Assembly (NCBI RefSeq): GCF_005280585.1
Contig: NZ_SZVO01000001.1
Location: 186,001 to 250,000, forward strand
Length of the DNA stretch: 64,000 bases
Source of the DNA: Dyadobacter frigoris
Lineage (GTDB): Bacteria > Bacteroidota > Bacteroidia > Cytophagales > Spirosomataceae
Direction: 5' to 3'
Part shown: piece after piece, positions 9,783 through 18,737 of the stretch
How positions within the stretch are numbered: position 1 is the first letter of the stretch
Layout of the letters: every line of letters begins with the position of its first letter
Position numbers and translations under genes: made by a program
The notes under the pieces: generated by a model
Told to the model about the DNA's origin: nothing
What the model saw: the letters and a program-made list of their open reading frames with translations, nothing else
Database searches by the model: none

Positions 9783-9917
9783 TTGGAAAAAATAGTTATG
9801 TTCGTCTATATTTTCAATTTTATTATTTGAACCTATCTCGTTGGAAATGGTTTAGTAAAATAAACGGGTTAGGTAATTTCGTTATGTATTTATTCAAACT
9901 ATAATATAACCAAAGCA

Positions 9918-10376
9918 ATGAAGGGGTTTAAAAACATTATTTATTTGCTTGCAGTAGTTGCACTGACTTTTTCAACAGCAGAAGCAGCTGACGGCAGAAA
10001 AAAAGAAACAAAAGTAAAGGCAGATGCCGGAATAAAATTTACAGAGGGAAACTGGGCTGCGATCCTGAAAAGAGCAAAAGCTGAGAAAAAAGTAGTTTTC
10101 CTTGATGCTTACACCACATGGTGCGGACCGTGTAAATTATTGCAAAAAAATGTTTTCACAAAGCCCGAAGTAGGTGCTTTGTTTAATCAGAAATTTATCA
10201 ACGTAAAAGTGGATATGGAAAGCGGTGAAGGTCCGAAGCTGGCTCAAAAATATCCTTTGGAAGGATATCCTACACTTTTCTTCATAGATCCGGATGGTAA
10301 AATCGTAAAACAGGTGATCGGATACCAAAATCCTGAAACGCTGGTTAGCATTGGGAAGGCGATTCCAGCTATCTAA
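9918..10376 (+). CDS. Periplasmic thioredoxin-fold protein
   Basis: This 152-residue protein has a signal peptide (residues 1-23, ending AEAA) and one thioredoxin domain. The redox motif is WCGPC in DAYTTWCGPCKLLQ, and the cis-proline loop is GYPTLFFIDPDG. The family reduces or exchanges disulfides in exported proteins, or acts in cytochrome maturation. It stands alone between the T9SS protein gene and a repeat cluster that begins directly at its stop codon, so it has no ordinary terminator. Partner proteins cannot be read from context. Confidence 0.9.
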   Translation: MKGFKNIIYLLAVVALTFSTAEAADGRKKETKVKADAGIKFTEGNWAAILKRAKAEKKVVFLDAYTTWCGPCKLLQKNVFTKPEVGALFNQKFINVKVDMESGEGPKLAQKYPLEGYPTLFFIDPDGKIVKQVIGYQNPETLVSIGKAIPAI

Positions 10377-10377
10377 A

Positions 10378-10735
10378 TGTCATTTATGGTCAGGTGTGGT
10401 CAGGGGATTTTTGATGGTTGAATTTGCTTGAAAAATGTCATTTATTGTCAGGGAATTTTGATAATTGAATTTGCTTAAAGAATTGTCAAGTGTTGTCAGG
10501 TATGGCCAATTGTTGGCCATACCTGATTTCGTTTAAAACAAAAATTGTCGAGTTTTATCATTTTAGCCAGGGCTTACCATCCCCGACAATAAATGACAAA
10601 ATCTGACGACACTTGACGATTCTTGACTTTTTGGATGTGTTTAAAAACAAAAATTGTCAAGTTTTATCATTTAGCGAGGGCTTACAAACCTGACAATAAA
10701 TGACAAAACCTGACAACAAATGACTACCGTTGACA
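10378..10735. repeat. GTCA-type palindromic repeat cluster A
   Basis: This non-coding block of about 360 bases is built from variants of TGTCATTTATTGTCAGG (left part; copies near 10378, 10436 and 10485) and its reverse complement, CCTGACAATAAATGACA-like (right part; near 10582 and 10687). A perfect 13-bp hairpin sits at 10497-10509/10513-10525. The right half is itself a direct duplication: 10532-10625 and 10640-10733 share TTTAAAA(A)CAAAAATTGTC, then a GAGGGCTTAC-like word and the GACAATAAATGAC unit. Related clusters occur at 56300-56500 and 56770-56960. Confidence 0.85.
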
Positions 10736-10744
10736 AAGGATAGA

Positions 10745-11857
10745 TTATTCGTAATAATTCATAACCCTGTGACCGCTATTTTCAAGTAACTGATCTTTCT
10801 TGAACAAGGTTACATCGGCGGTAACCATGTCTTTCACTAATGCCGCCAAATCGTATTTTGGTTTCCAGCCTAATTTTGTCATTGATTTTGTTGGATCACC
10901 GATCAACAATTCAACTTCTGTCGGGCGGAAATATTTTGCGTCGATTGATACTACTTCTTTGCCAATTGCTACCTGATAGGCAGGGTCGTTACATTTGGCA
11001 ACTTTTGCAATTTCAGTAACACCTTCGCCGGAAAATTCCAGTTCGATACCAACTTCTGCAAATGCCATACGTACGAAATCACGGATACGTGTTGTAATTC
11101 CGGTTGCTATAACGAAATCTTCTGCCACTTCCTGCTGAAGAATCAGCCACATCGCTTCTACGAAATCTTTTGCATGTCCCCAGTCACGTTGTGCGTCCAG
11201 GTTCCCAAGGAAAACTTTGTCCTGCAAGCCCAAAGCGATTCTTGCAACAGCGCGGGTGATTTTACGGGTCACAAAAGTTTCTCCGCGTAAAGGCGATTCG
11301 TGATTGAAAAGAATACCGTTTACCGCAAACATATCGTAAGCTTCGCGATAATTTACCGTAATCCAATAACCATACAATTTTGCAACTGCATAAGGTGAAC
11401 GTGGATAAAATGGTGTAGTTTCTGATTGAGGGACTTGCTGAACCAAACCATAAAGTTCAGAAGTGGAAGCCTGATAAATTTTTGTTTTTTTCGTTAAACC
11501 TAATAAACGAACAGCTTCAAGAATCCGAAGTGTTCCGATTCCATCCACATTGGCTGTATATTCGGGCTCTTCAAAACTTACCTGAACATGGGACATGGCA
11601 CCCAGATTATATATTTCGTCAGGTTGTACTTCCTGGATGATGCGAATGATGTTGGTAGAATCGCTCAGATCACCATAATGCAAGTGGAAACGTACATTTT
11701 TTTCATGCGGATCTTCATAGATATGGTCTATACGCTGTGTGTTGAACAGCGAGCTGCGGCGTTTGATACCATGAACCTCATAGCCTTTGCTCAAAAGCAA
11801 TTCCGCCAAATAGGCCCCATCCTGACCTGTAATACCTGTAATTAGTGCCTTTTTCAT
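10745..11857 (-). CDS. gmd: GDP-mannose 4,6-dehydratase
   Basis: This 370-residue extended SDR enzyme converts GDP-mannose to GDP-4-keto-6-deoxymannose, the precursor of GDP-fucose and related sugars. The NADP-binding motif [10 protein letters not shown] is at residues 8-17. The active-site YAVAK follows YPRSP, with the STSELYG segment (Thr/Ser/Glu) before it. The [15 protein letters not shown] loop is typical of Gmd. No GDP-fucose synthase gene is adjacent. A TACCTTTG promoter element lies about 25 bases upstream. The 3' end abuts repeat cluster A. Confidence 0.97.
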   Translation of the reverse strand: MKKALITGITGQDGAYLAELLLSKGYEVHGIKRRSSLFNTQRIDHIYEDPHEKNVRFHLHYGDLSDSTNIIRIIQEVQPDEIYNLGAMSHVQVSFEEPEYTANVDGIGTLRILEAVRLLGLTKKTKIYQASTSELYGLVQQVPQSETTPFYPRSPYAVAKLYGYWITVNYREAYDMFAVNGILFNHESPLRGETFVTRKITRAVARIALGLQDKVFLGNLDAQRDWGHAKDFVEAMWLILQQEVAEDFVIATGITTRIRDFVRMAFAEVGIELEFSGEGVTEIAKVAKCNDPAYQVAIGKEVVSIDAKYFRPTEVELLIGDPTKSMTKLGWKPKYDLAALVKDMVTADVTLFKKDQLLENSGHRVMNYYE

Positions 11858-11882
11858 TATAAGTTAGTATGTATATAAAATA

Positions 11883-11890
11883 CAAAGGTA
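11883..11890 (-). promoter_or_regulatory. Promoter -7 element of gmd
   Basis: The minus strand reads TACCTTTG, an exact fit to TAnnTTTG, 26 bases before the gmd ATG. No -33 TTG is obvious. Confidence 0.55.
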
Positions 11891-11918
11891 AAATTATTAG
11901 CGAATTCTTAAATTTAAT

Positions 11919-12476
11919 CTATTCCGAAGGCAGCTTAATCATCAAACTGCGTTTTATTTCGACCCGGTCTGCCAGAATCACTGCGGACGAATATTGTCCA
12001 CGGATTTGTTCAAGATACTGTTCTGCATCACTTCGATACATAAAATCTCCGGCTTTTACGCGGTATGTCGGCTGAGAATAAGATACGTAGGGATTTAGGT
12101 CGGGGAACAACTGATAAATGTATGATTTTGCATTATCAGCTTCCTGGCGGATATTACCCACATAAAGTTGTATTCTATATCCGCTTATGTATTTTATGGC
12201 TTTATTTTGCTGAGCCAGGGTATCCAAAACGGTCTGAAGCTTTTTATTAACATACAAAGGCTTGTCGCTGCTTTTGTAAATATTATCAACAGGTTTCCTG
12301 GATTCTGTTTTTTTCTCAACTACTGGTTCAACATAATCAAACCTTGGCCTTACCGACGTAAGATCTTCACGATAATCAGCTGATGATATGTTGGCTGTCG
12401 TTTTCTTGCTGCATCCTGAAAGGGCCAGGAAGGCAAGAGGAATAGCCAGCAAAATTATTTTCTTTTTCAGCAGCAT
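11919..12476 (-). CDS. SPOR-domain lipoprotein
   Basis: From the ATG at 12476 the product is 185 residues, with a lipoprotein signal (LLKKKIILLAIPLAFLALSGC). A longer in-frame start at 12515 lies upstream of the likely promoter (12503-12510) and is rejected. The C-terminal ~80 residues (YISGYRIQLYVGNIRQEADNAKSYIYQLFPD...YRVKAGDF...AEQYLEQIRGQY) form a SPOR fold. SPOR domains bind peptidoglycan lacking stem peptides, so envelope or division-site association is likely. It is transcribed divergently from murB across a ~120-base gap. Confidence 0.88.
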   Translation of the reverse strand: MLLKKKIILLAIPLAFLALSGCSKKTTANISSADYREDLTSVRPRFDYVEPVVEKKTESRKPVDNIYKSSDKPLYVNKKLQTVLDTLAQQNKAIKYISGYRIQLYVGNIRQEADNAKSYIYQLFPDLNPYVSYSQPTYRVKAGDFMYRSDAEQYLEQIRGQYSSAVILADRVEIKRSLMIKLPSE

Positions 12477-12502
12477 GAATAAAATGATTCGTAATGAGCT
12501 CA

Positions 12503-12510
12503 CAAACTTA
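12503..12510 (-). promoter_or_regulatory. Promoter -7 element of the SPOR lipoprotein gene
   Basis: The minus strand reads TAAGTTTG, fitting TAnnTTTG. Transcription would begin near 12497, upstream of the ATG at 12476 but downstream of an alternative start at 12515. It therefore supports the shorter protein. Confidence 0.55.
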
Positions 12511-12562
12511 ACCAAAAATGGATAGATAAACCATCATCCTGTGCTATTTTGAATCTAATACC

Positions 12563-12570
12563 TAACTTTG
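12563..12570 (+). promoter_or_regulatory. Promoter -7 element of murB
   Basis: TAACTTTG fits TAnnTTTG. A start site near 12576 leaves a short leader before the ATG at 12600. It makes the in-frame TTG at 12549 an unlikely start. Confidence 0.55.
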
Positions 12571-12599
12571 CCATGCTTACACGATTATCATTTCAACCC

Positions 12600-13610
12600 A
12601 TGCAAAAAAACGTTTCCCTGCGCCATTTTAATACTTTCGGACTGGAATCCCGGGCGCAATTTTTTGAAGAAGTAAAGTCAATCGGAGAACTTACCGATAT
12701 CATTAAAAATCCGGTCTGGAAAGAAATGCCCAAATTTATTTTGGGAGGGGGAAGCAATGTTCTGTTCACTCAGGACATCAATGCACTGGTAATTAAAATG
12801 GCAATTAAAGGGATTGAGTTATTAAAGGAGGATCAGGATTTTGTCTGGCTTCATGTGGGAGCGGGAGAAAGATGGCATGACTTTGTGATGTATTGTGTTG
12901 AGCATGATTATGCAGGCGTGGAAAATTTGTCATTGATCCCGGGAACCATTGGTGCCGCGCCGATGCAGAATATCGGTGCTTATGGTGTGGAGATAAAAGA
13001 TGTGGTAGAAACGGTTGAAGCCATTTCGGTGGAAAGCGCTGAGATAAGAACGTTTTCAAAAGAAGAATGTCTTTTTGGATACAGGGAAAGTATTTTCAAA
13101 CATGCATTGAAAGGAAAATTAATTATTACAGGCGTGTTATTCCGTTTAAATAAAAAGGCGGTTTATCATGTTGAATATGGCGACATTCAAAAAACCTTGA
13201 CGGAAATGAATGTTGAGTCACCTTCCATAAAAGCAATAAGCGAAGCTGTGATCCGGATACGGGAAAGCAAGCTTCCTGATCCGGCGAAAATTGGTAATGC
13301 GGGTAGTTTTTTCAAAAACCCGGAGATTTCTTCAGAACAATTTGACAAGTTAAAATCAGATTTTCCAACTGTCCCGGGTTATCCGACAATTCCTGGTTTT
13401 GTAAAAGTTCCGGCTGGCTGGCTTATCGAACAGGCGGGATGGAAAGGTTATCGTGACGGTGAAATTGGTGTTCATGCGCGTCAGGCACTGGTTTTGGTTA
13501 ATTATGGAGGAGGTTCAGGAGCTGAGATCAGGGCACTCTCAGAAAAAATCCAAAAATCGGTAAAAGAAAAGTTTGGTGTCAGTTTGAGTGCTGAAGTTAA
13601 CTTTATATAG
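12600..13610 (+). CDS. murB: UDP-N-acetylenolpyruvoylglucosamine reductase
   Basis: MurB reduces UDP-GlcNAc-enolpyruvate to UDP-MurNAc with NADPH and FAD, in the second committed step of peptidoglycan precursor synthesis. The start at 12600 gives the family N-terminus MQKNVSLRHFNTFGL and 336 residues. The FAD-binding domain has LGGGSNVLF and the SLIPGTIGAAPMQNIGAYGVE loop. The C-terminal domain has the catalytic segment GNAGSFFKNPE with its serine, and the end has AGWLIEQAGWKG. It is monocistronic, with a strong terminator downstream. Confidence 0.97.
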   Translation: MQKNVSLRHFNTFGLESRAQFFEEVKSIGELTDIIKNPVWKEMPKFILGGGSNVLFTQDINALVIKMAIKGIELLKEDQDFVWLHVGAGERWHDFVMYCVEHDYAGVENLSLIPGTIGAAPMQNIGAYGVEIKDVVETVEAISVESAEIRTFSKEECLFGYRESIFKHALKGKLIITGVLFRLNKKAVYHVEYGDIQKTLTEMNVESPSIKAISEAVIRIRESKLPDPAKIGNAGSFFKNPEISSEQFDKLKSDFPTVPGYPTIPGFVKVPAGWLIEQAGWKGYRDGEIGVHARQALVLVNYGGGSGAEIRALSEKIQKSVKEKFGVSLSAEVNFI

Positions 13611-13683
13611 AATAAATTCTGTAAGCTTGATAAAGCATTCGTGGAACTGGTTTACTAAAAAAATCGAGAGAATAATTTCAAAT

Positions 13684-13724
13684 AAAAAAGCGGAAAATGA
13701 ATACTGATCATTTTCCGCTTTTTT
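13684..13724. terminator. Bidirectional terminator between murB and ROK kinase gene
   Basis: A perfect 17-bp stem (13684-13700 with 13708-13724) is flanked by A and T runs. It can serve both convergent genes. Confidence 0.9.
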
Positions 13725-13745
13725 ATCAATTTCAATAATATCTTA

Positions 13746-14654
13746 TCAATCAAAACATAAAGAAGCAGCTCCGAGTAATCCGGCGTCGTTCGCCAAAGTG
13801 GCTCTTTTAATGCTGATTGTTTTCATGTAATATGGAGTAAGCCAGTAGGCAAATCTTTCATTGATGGCTGGCAGGATATATTCAAAAGAAGCCGAAATAC
13901 CTCCGCCAATCAGGATTGTGGTAATGTCAAGAATACGGATCATTGAAACCAATCCTTCACCTAGCAAATAACCCATTTCCTGGAAAATCTGCTTGGCAAG
14001 TTCATCTCCTGCTGCGGCAGCTGCAACAAGTCCCGTAGTGGAAATTGTTCCATTATCAGGTAGTTGCGTTTTTCCTGTAAAGTTTGCACGCATTGTATGT
14101 GCCATATCAAGCAGTTCTTTTTTACCAATGTTGCGTTCCAGTACTTTTCCGTCTTTTGACGGTACGTGCCCGGGCTCCATTGCATTTCCACCGCCGCCTT
14201 TGAAAACTTTCTTATCAATAATGGCTGCGCCGCCAATACCTGTACCGAGTGTCACGAAAATATAATCTTCAGGAAGTTTATCTTCGCCAAAATAATATTC
14301 TCCTAATGCGGCTGCGTTGGCATCATTTTCAAGATAAAAATCATGTTGTGGAAAACGTGCTTTCAAATCCGGAACAATGGTAATACCATCAATTTCAGGG
14401 ATAGCTGTAATTTCCAGTAATGTGGTACGGTCACGTGATATCAGGCCGGGAACGCCTATTCCTACTCTTTTAACTTCTGGGTACTCAACCAATTGCAAAG
14501 CTATGGCGTCACCAAGCCGTTCTATAAAATGTCCTGAACTGCGCCAGCTTGCGGTATCGTGGCTATAAAAATTAGAAATTCTCCCATCTGTAGCGTCAAC
14601 GATCCCCATTTTTACGTTAGTACCGCCCACGTCTATACCAAGGTATTGTTCCAT
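13746..14654 (-). CDS. ROK family sugar kinase
   Basis: This 302-residue ASKHA-fold kinase starts with the ROK phosphate-binding motif YLGIDVGGTNVKMGIVD. It also has GIGVPG, the catalytic Asp segment LENDANAAALGE and the second phosphate loop TLGTGIGGAAIID. The EPGH of the ROK metal motif is present, but the following CxCGxxGCxE zinc cluster is replaced by a cysteine-free stretch (VPSKDGKVLERNIG). The family includes glucokinase, ManNAc kinase and allose kinase. Glucokinase activity is plausible but not shown by residues here. Two overlapping short frames are shadows. Confidence 0.9.
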   Translation of the reverse strand: MEQYLGIDVGGTNVKMGIVDATDGRISNFYSHDTASWRSSGHFIERLGDAIALQLVEYPEVKRVGIGVPGLISRDRTTLLEITAIPEIDGITIVPDLKARFPQHDFYLENDANAAALGEYYFGEDKLPEDYIFVTLGTGIGGAAIIDKKVFKGGGGNAMEPGHVPSKDGKVLERNIGKKELLDMAHTMRANFTGKTQLPDNGTISTTGLVAAAAAGDELAKQIFQEMGYLLGEGLVSMIRILDITTILIGGGISASFEYILPAINERFAYWLTPYYMKTISIKRATLANDAGLLGAASLCFD

Positions 14655-14727
14655 GAAATGAAATAAGGGTTTTATAAATAATTTTAAAAATGCGGCAATT
14701 TAGCAAAAATGCTTTATTCTTTACTAA

Positions 14728-15438
14728 TCAATCCAGATCTCCGAGCTGTGGTCTTATCAAAATTTCTTCCAAAACTGCTCTTGGAGAGAGTAAATACGCT
14801 CCCCAGATCGTTTCAGCTACATCTTTGGGATCAATAAATCTTTCTGCCGGCAGGTCAGTTCCTTGCCAGCTATCTGTCAAAGTTGCACCTGGAAGCACGG
14901 CAGTAACTTTGATGCCATGTGGTTTCATTTCCTCGCGCAGTACTTTTGTCATTCCGTACAAGGCAAATTTTGAAATACAATAAGAACCTCCGTTCGGATA
15001 AGCTGTAATACTTGCGGTTGAACAGATTGTAAAAATATGTCCTTTTTTAACTTCCATCATTTTGCCGACTATGCCACGAGTAAGGTGATATGCGCTGTAA
15101 AGATTTGTTTCCATCGTCTTTTCCAACGTGCCTTCAGCTTCGTTATGGATTTGTCCCGGAATAAATACCCCTGTATTATTAATAAGTACGTCTACCGCAC
15201 GCTGCTTATTTTTAACAAAATCAATAAAACTGTTAAGTTCATTGCGTAATGATAAATCGGCTTTTTTAAAATAAACTTCCGAATCAGGAAATTGTGTTTT
15301 CATGTCACTTTTTAGCGACAAAAGATCGTTTTCGTTTCTTGCGCAGGTAATAACATCAAAACTTCCAGCCAAAAACCGTTCAATCAATGCTCTTCCAATA
15401 CCTTTTGTGCCACCTGTTATTACTACTAATGGATTCAT
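14728..15438 (-). CDS. Short-chain dehydrogenase/reductase (SDR)
   Basis: This 236-residue classical SDR has the cofactor motif GGTKGIG at residues 9-15, the NNTG motif (INNTGVF), a catalytic Ser in CSTAS and the active-site YCISK. The substrate is unknown; the family includes 3-ketoacyl reductases and sepiapterin-reductase-like enzymes. The basic residue in GGTKGIG suggests, but does not prove, a preference for NADP. It is transcribed divergently from the MlaE-type permease gene across a 60-base gap. Confidence 0.92.
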   Translation of the reverse strand: MNPLVVITGGTKGIGRALIERFLAGSFDVITCARNENDLLSLKSDMKTQFPDSEVYFKKADLSLRNELNSFIDFVKNKQRAVDVLINNTGVFIPGQIHNEAEGTLEKTMETNLYSAYHLTRGIVGKMMEVKKGHIFTICSTASITAYPNGGSYCISKFALYGMTKVLREEMKPHGIKVTAVLPGATLTDSWQGTDLPAERFIDPKDVAETIWGAYLLSPRAVLEEILIRPQLGDLD

Positions 15439-15497
15439 TTTTCTATTTGGCTCTTTTTTTGTCTAATTTCCCCGAAAATATTGAATACAATTAAGAT

Positions 15498-16229
15498 ATG
15501 ATGTCAGTAATCGGAAAATACTTTATTTTTTTAGGATCGCTTTTTGGCAAAGGTGAGAAATTGTCTGTTTACTGGCGGCGTTTTATGGAAGAAAGCGTAA
15601 GTATTGGCGTCAGCTCGATTTTTATTGTGGCTATTGTTTCCACATTTATCGGAGCAGTTTCCTGTATTCAGACGGCCTACAATCTTGTAAGCCCTATTAT
15701 TCCTGTTTCTACCGTAGCGCTAATTGTGCGTGATATGCAGATTCTGGAACTGGCGCCAACAATTACCTGTATTGTACTTGCAGGAAAAGTTGGATCCAAT
15801 ATCGCCAGTGAATTAGGGACGATGCGGATTACGGAACAAATTGATGCATTGGAAGTTATGGGAATTAATTCGTCTTCCTATCTGGTTATGCCAAAAGTGT
15901 TGGCTGCTATGTTTACATTTCCTATGCTGGTAATTCTGGCTGCTTTTTTAGGGATTTTTGGCGGATATCTGGCCGGAACATTGACCGGCGTAATTACAGA
16001 AAGAGATTATTTGTATGGAATACGTGATTCGTTTGTGCCATACAATTTGTTTTTTATGTGCGTCAAGCCATTTGTGTTTGGATTTTTAATTGCTACGATT
16101 TCTTCCTATCAGGGATTTTTTACAAAAGGCGGAGCGTTGGAAGTAGGTAAGGCAAGTACTCAGGCAGTTACGAATAGCTGCATTTCTGTCTTGATAGCAG
16201 ATTATTTACTGGCGCAGCTATTGTTATAA
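15498..16229 (+). CDS. MlaE-type ABC transporter permease
   Basis: This 243-residue inner-membrane permease of the MlaE/TTG2B family has five or six hydrophobic segments. Its family hallmark is the loop LAGKVGSNIASELGTMRITEQIDALEVMGI, which couples to the ATPase. In known systems this permease moves phospholipid between inner and outer membrane together with an ATPase and an MCE-domain protein. The ATPase gene follows 65 bases downstream. No MCE gene lies in the window, so the third component must be elsewhere. Two adjacent ATG codons (15498, 15501) are possible starts. Confidence 0.92.
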   Translation: MMSVIGKYFIFLGSLFGKGEKLSVYWRRFMEESVSIGVSSIFIVAIVSTFIGAVSCIQTAYNLVSPIIPVSTVALIVRDMQILELAPTITCIVLAGKVGSNIASELGTMRITEQIDALEVMGINSSSYLVMPKVLAAMFTFPMLVILAAFLGIFGGYLAGTLTGVITERDYLYGIRDSFVPYNLFFMCVKPFVFGFLIATISSYQGFFTKGGALEVGKASTQAVTNSCISVLIADYLLAQLLL

Positions 16230-16294
16230 TGGAAAATTCGTGGTCGTTTTTCTTTCCGGATTTTATGACAATTGAATAAATTATTTAGCGGGAA

Positions 16295-17053
16295 ATGATT
16301 GAAATAAAGGATATCAACAAAGCATTTAATGGCAAAACAGTTCTTAAAAGCGTATCCAGCACTTTTAAGGAAGGTGAAATAAATCTTATCATCGGTGGAA
16401 GCGGGACCGGGAAAAGTGTATTGTTAAAATGTATGATCGGTTTGATAAAACCGGATCATGGCAACGTGCTTTATAATGGCCGTGATTTTTACAATTCGGA
16501 CAAGGATACAAAACAAGCCATACGCAGGGAAATGGGCGTATTATTTCAGGGCGGAGCACTTTTTGATTCGCAGACGGTGGAACAGAATGTGCGTTTTCCA
16601 TTGGATATGCTAACAGACATTTCACCAAAAGAAAAAAAGGAGCGGGTCGATTTTTGTCTCCAGCGGGTAGGTCTGGAAGCATCCGGGAAAAGAATGCCTT
16701 CAGAGATCAGCGGCGGGATGAAAAAACGTGTTGGTATCGCCCGTGCTATTGTGATGAACCCGAAATATCTTTTTTGTGATGAACCAAATTCGGGATTAGA
16801 TCCGCTCACATCGGTAAAAATTGATGAGCTTATCAAGGAAATTACAGACGAATACAAAATCACGACAGTTATTATTACCCACGATATGAACTCGGTCATG
16901 GAAATCGGCCAGAACGTGATGTTTCTGTACCAGGGTGACAAATTATGGGAAGGTGTTAACTCAGACATAACAAAAACGACTGTTCCTGAACTGAATGAAT
17001 TTATTTTCGCCAATAAATTACTTCGCGACGCTGCCAAGGAAAGTAATTGCTGA
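16295..17053 (+). CDS. MlaF-type ABC transporter ATP-binding protein
   Basis: This 252-residue ABC ATPase has Walker A GGSGTGKS, the Q-loop in LFQGGALFDSQTV, the signature SGGMKKR, Walker B YLFCDEPNSGLDP and the switch His in ITHD. The FQ-GGALFDS-TVxxNV pattern and SGGMKKRVGIARAI signature are typical of the MlaF/Ttg2A lipid-transport branch. It pairs with the upstream permease gene in an operon. Partner proteins with MCE domains are not encoded nearby. Confidence 0.94.
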   Translation: MIEIKDINKAFNGKTVLKSVSSTFKEGEINLIIGGSGTGKSVLLKCMIGLIKPDHGNVLYNGRDFYNSDKDTKQAIRREMGVLFQGGALFDSQTVEQNVRFPLDMLTDISPKEKKERVDFCLQRVGLEASGKRMPSEISGGMKKRVGIARAIVMNPKYLFCDEPNSGLDPLTSVKIDELIKEITDEYKITTVIITHDMNSVMEIGQNVMFLYQGDKLWEGVNSDITKTTVPELNEFIFANKLLRDAAKESNC

Positions 17054-17057
17054 CGGG

Positions 17058-18575
17058 TTATTTAAAGCTGAGGATTTTTTGAAAACGCGCCGGTAAGGCC
17101 TTTCGCTCTGCGAAAATTACAATGATGCAGAATAAGACAAAGAATAGCATGTGGTAAACCATGTGGCTCAACGAACCGGACGGAATTAAAAAAGCGTCTA
17201 ATAAAATAAATATTCCGCCTCCCAGAATGTAAGCTAACCCGGATTTTAAATGGTACGGGATTGGATAATATTTTTGTCCGTAGTAATAGCATAAAGTCAT
17301 CATCACAAGTCCTGATACTGAGAACGCAATACCGCAACCCAGGTAGCCAATTACCGGAACCAAGAGGATGTTCAGGACAATGGTAATGGATGCGCCGGTT
17401 AATGTAATATAAGTACCGTACTGTGTTCTGTTGGATAATTTGAACCAGGTAGCCAGGTTATAATAAATTCCCAGAAAGAGAAATCCCATTAATAGCCACG
17501 GAACTACGGCTAATCCTTCGTGAAATATTTTCTTTTTCAGGAAAAGATCCGCAAGCAAATGCAAATTCACACAAATCCCTACCCACATCGTAGCACAGAT
17601 GACTATAAACCATTTCATCACATCGGCAAAAACCGAAGGGGCGTTTTTATCTTCTGCTTTTGAATAGAAAAAAGGTTCGGCAGCGTATTTAAATGCCTGA
17701 ATGGCCAGATTCATGAAAATCGAAAGTTTCAGACATTGACCATAAATTCCAATCGCATCTTTTGTGGTACGGTTTGGGTAAAACCCTTCGGGTAACAGAT
17801 ATTGCAAAAATGTCCTGTCAAAAAGCAAATTCGTTACACCTGCCAGATTCATCACAAAAAGTGGAAACGCATAAACCCAAAGAGGCTTGAACAAAGTCAT
17901 ATCAAACACAAACCTGAAATCAATAAATTCTTTATATAAAAATAAAAAGAACATCATATTGGCAATCAGGTTAGCGAGCACAATAAACCCTGGTGCCGCC
18001 TCGGGGCTGTAAAATAAATCTACAACAGGCTTGAAAATTCCTAAATAGCGAGCTTCATGAATGTCCCTGCAAATTATTAAAAAGAAAAAGTTGAGGGCAA
18101 TATTCATTAGTATATTGGCAACTCTGGCTGTAACAAATTGCTTTGCTTTCTTTTCCAGGCGAAGTCGCGCAAAAGGAATTGAAACAATGCCATCAATAGC
18201 CATAATTACGGACATCCAGCGGATCAGTTTCGCTTCGTTGGGATATTCTATCAGTTTGGCAATAAAATCTGCAAATATGAAAATGGAGCCTGACAGAAAA
18301 ACGCTTACAAGAATGACAGCGCTGAGCACGAGATTGTAATATTTCTGACGATCGTTTTCTTTTCGGGCGAAATAGAAATAAGCACTTTCCATTCCAAATG
18401 TGTACACAACCAGGGATAAACCTGCGTAAGCGTAAAGTTGTACCTGTATGGCAAGTTGTTCAGGCAAAAATAACTTTGTATGAAGCATAACGAGCAGGTA
18501 GTAAAGCATTCTACCCACCATCGTACTTAAACCATACATTGCCGTTTCGCCGGCCAGCTTTTTCAGGACACTCAT
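17058..18575 (-). CDS. Polysaccharide flippase (MATE/Wzx-like membrane protein)
   Basis: This 505-residue protein has about 14 hydrophobic segments and fits the polysaccharide biosynthesis/Wzx branch of the MOP superfamily. It begins VLKKLAGETAMYGLSTMVGRMLYYLLVMLHT, the usual amphipathic start. Such proteins flip lipid-linked oligosaccharides across the inner membrane. It stands convergent to the MlaF-type gene with only 4 bases between stops. The presence of gmd and a glycosyltransferase in the region is compatible with polysaccharide export, but no full cluster is visible. Confidence 0.87.
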   Translation of the reverse strand: MSVLKKLAGETAMYGLSTMVGRMLYYLLVMLHTKLFLPEQLAIQVQLYAYAGLSLVVYTFGMESAYFYFARKENDRQKYYNLVLSAVILVSVFLSGSIFIFADFIAKLIEYPNEAKLIRWMSVIMAIDGIVSIPFARLRLEKKAKQFVTARVANILMNIALNFFFLIICRDIHEARYLGIFKPVVDLFYSPEAAPGFIVLANLIANMMFFLFLYKEFIDFRFVFDMTLFKPLWVYAFPLFVMNLAGVTNLLFDRTFLQYLLPEGFYPNRTTKDAIGIYGQCLKLSIFMNLAIQAFKYAAEPFFYSKAEDKNAPSVFADVMKWFIVICATMWVGICVNLHLLADLFLKKKIFHEGLAVVPWLLMGFLFLGIYYNLATWFKLSNRTQYGTYITLTGASITIVLNILLVPVIGYLGCGIAFSVSGLVMMTLCYYYGQKYYPIPYHLKSGLAYILGGGIFILLDAFLIPSGSLSHMVYHMLFFVLFCIIVIFAERKALPARFQKILSFK

Positions 18576-18680
18576 ATACTACTTTTACCTTTTAGCGGAG
18601 ATAAGGAGTCACGTTTAGTGGAAATTTTCTCCGGCATACAAATATACGTGAAGAGGTTTCGTTTTATTGGCATACACCAC

Positions 18681-18726
18681 AAAAAAGAGTCCTTCTGAAT
18701 TTTCATTCAAAAGGACCCTTTTTTTT
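18681..18726 (-). terminator. Terminator of the TetR gene
   Basis: An imperfect 16-bp stem (AAGAGTCCTTCTGAAT with ATTCAAAAGGACCCTT) is flanked by A and T runs. It sits directly after the TetR stop codon on the minus strand. Confidence 0.8.
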
Positions 18727-18737
18727 AATCGATTTAT

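Noticed and set aside
12549-12599. Longer start of murB at a TTG codon
   Set aside because: A promoter -7 element lies within it and the family N-terminus begins at 12600.
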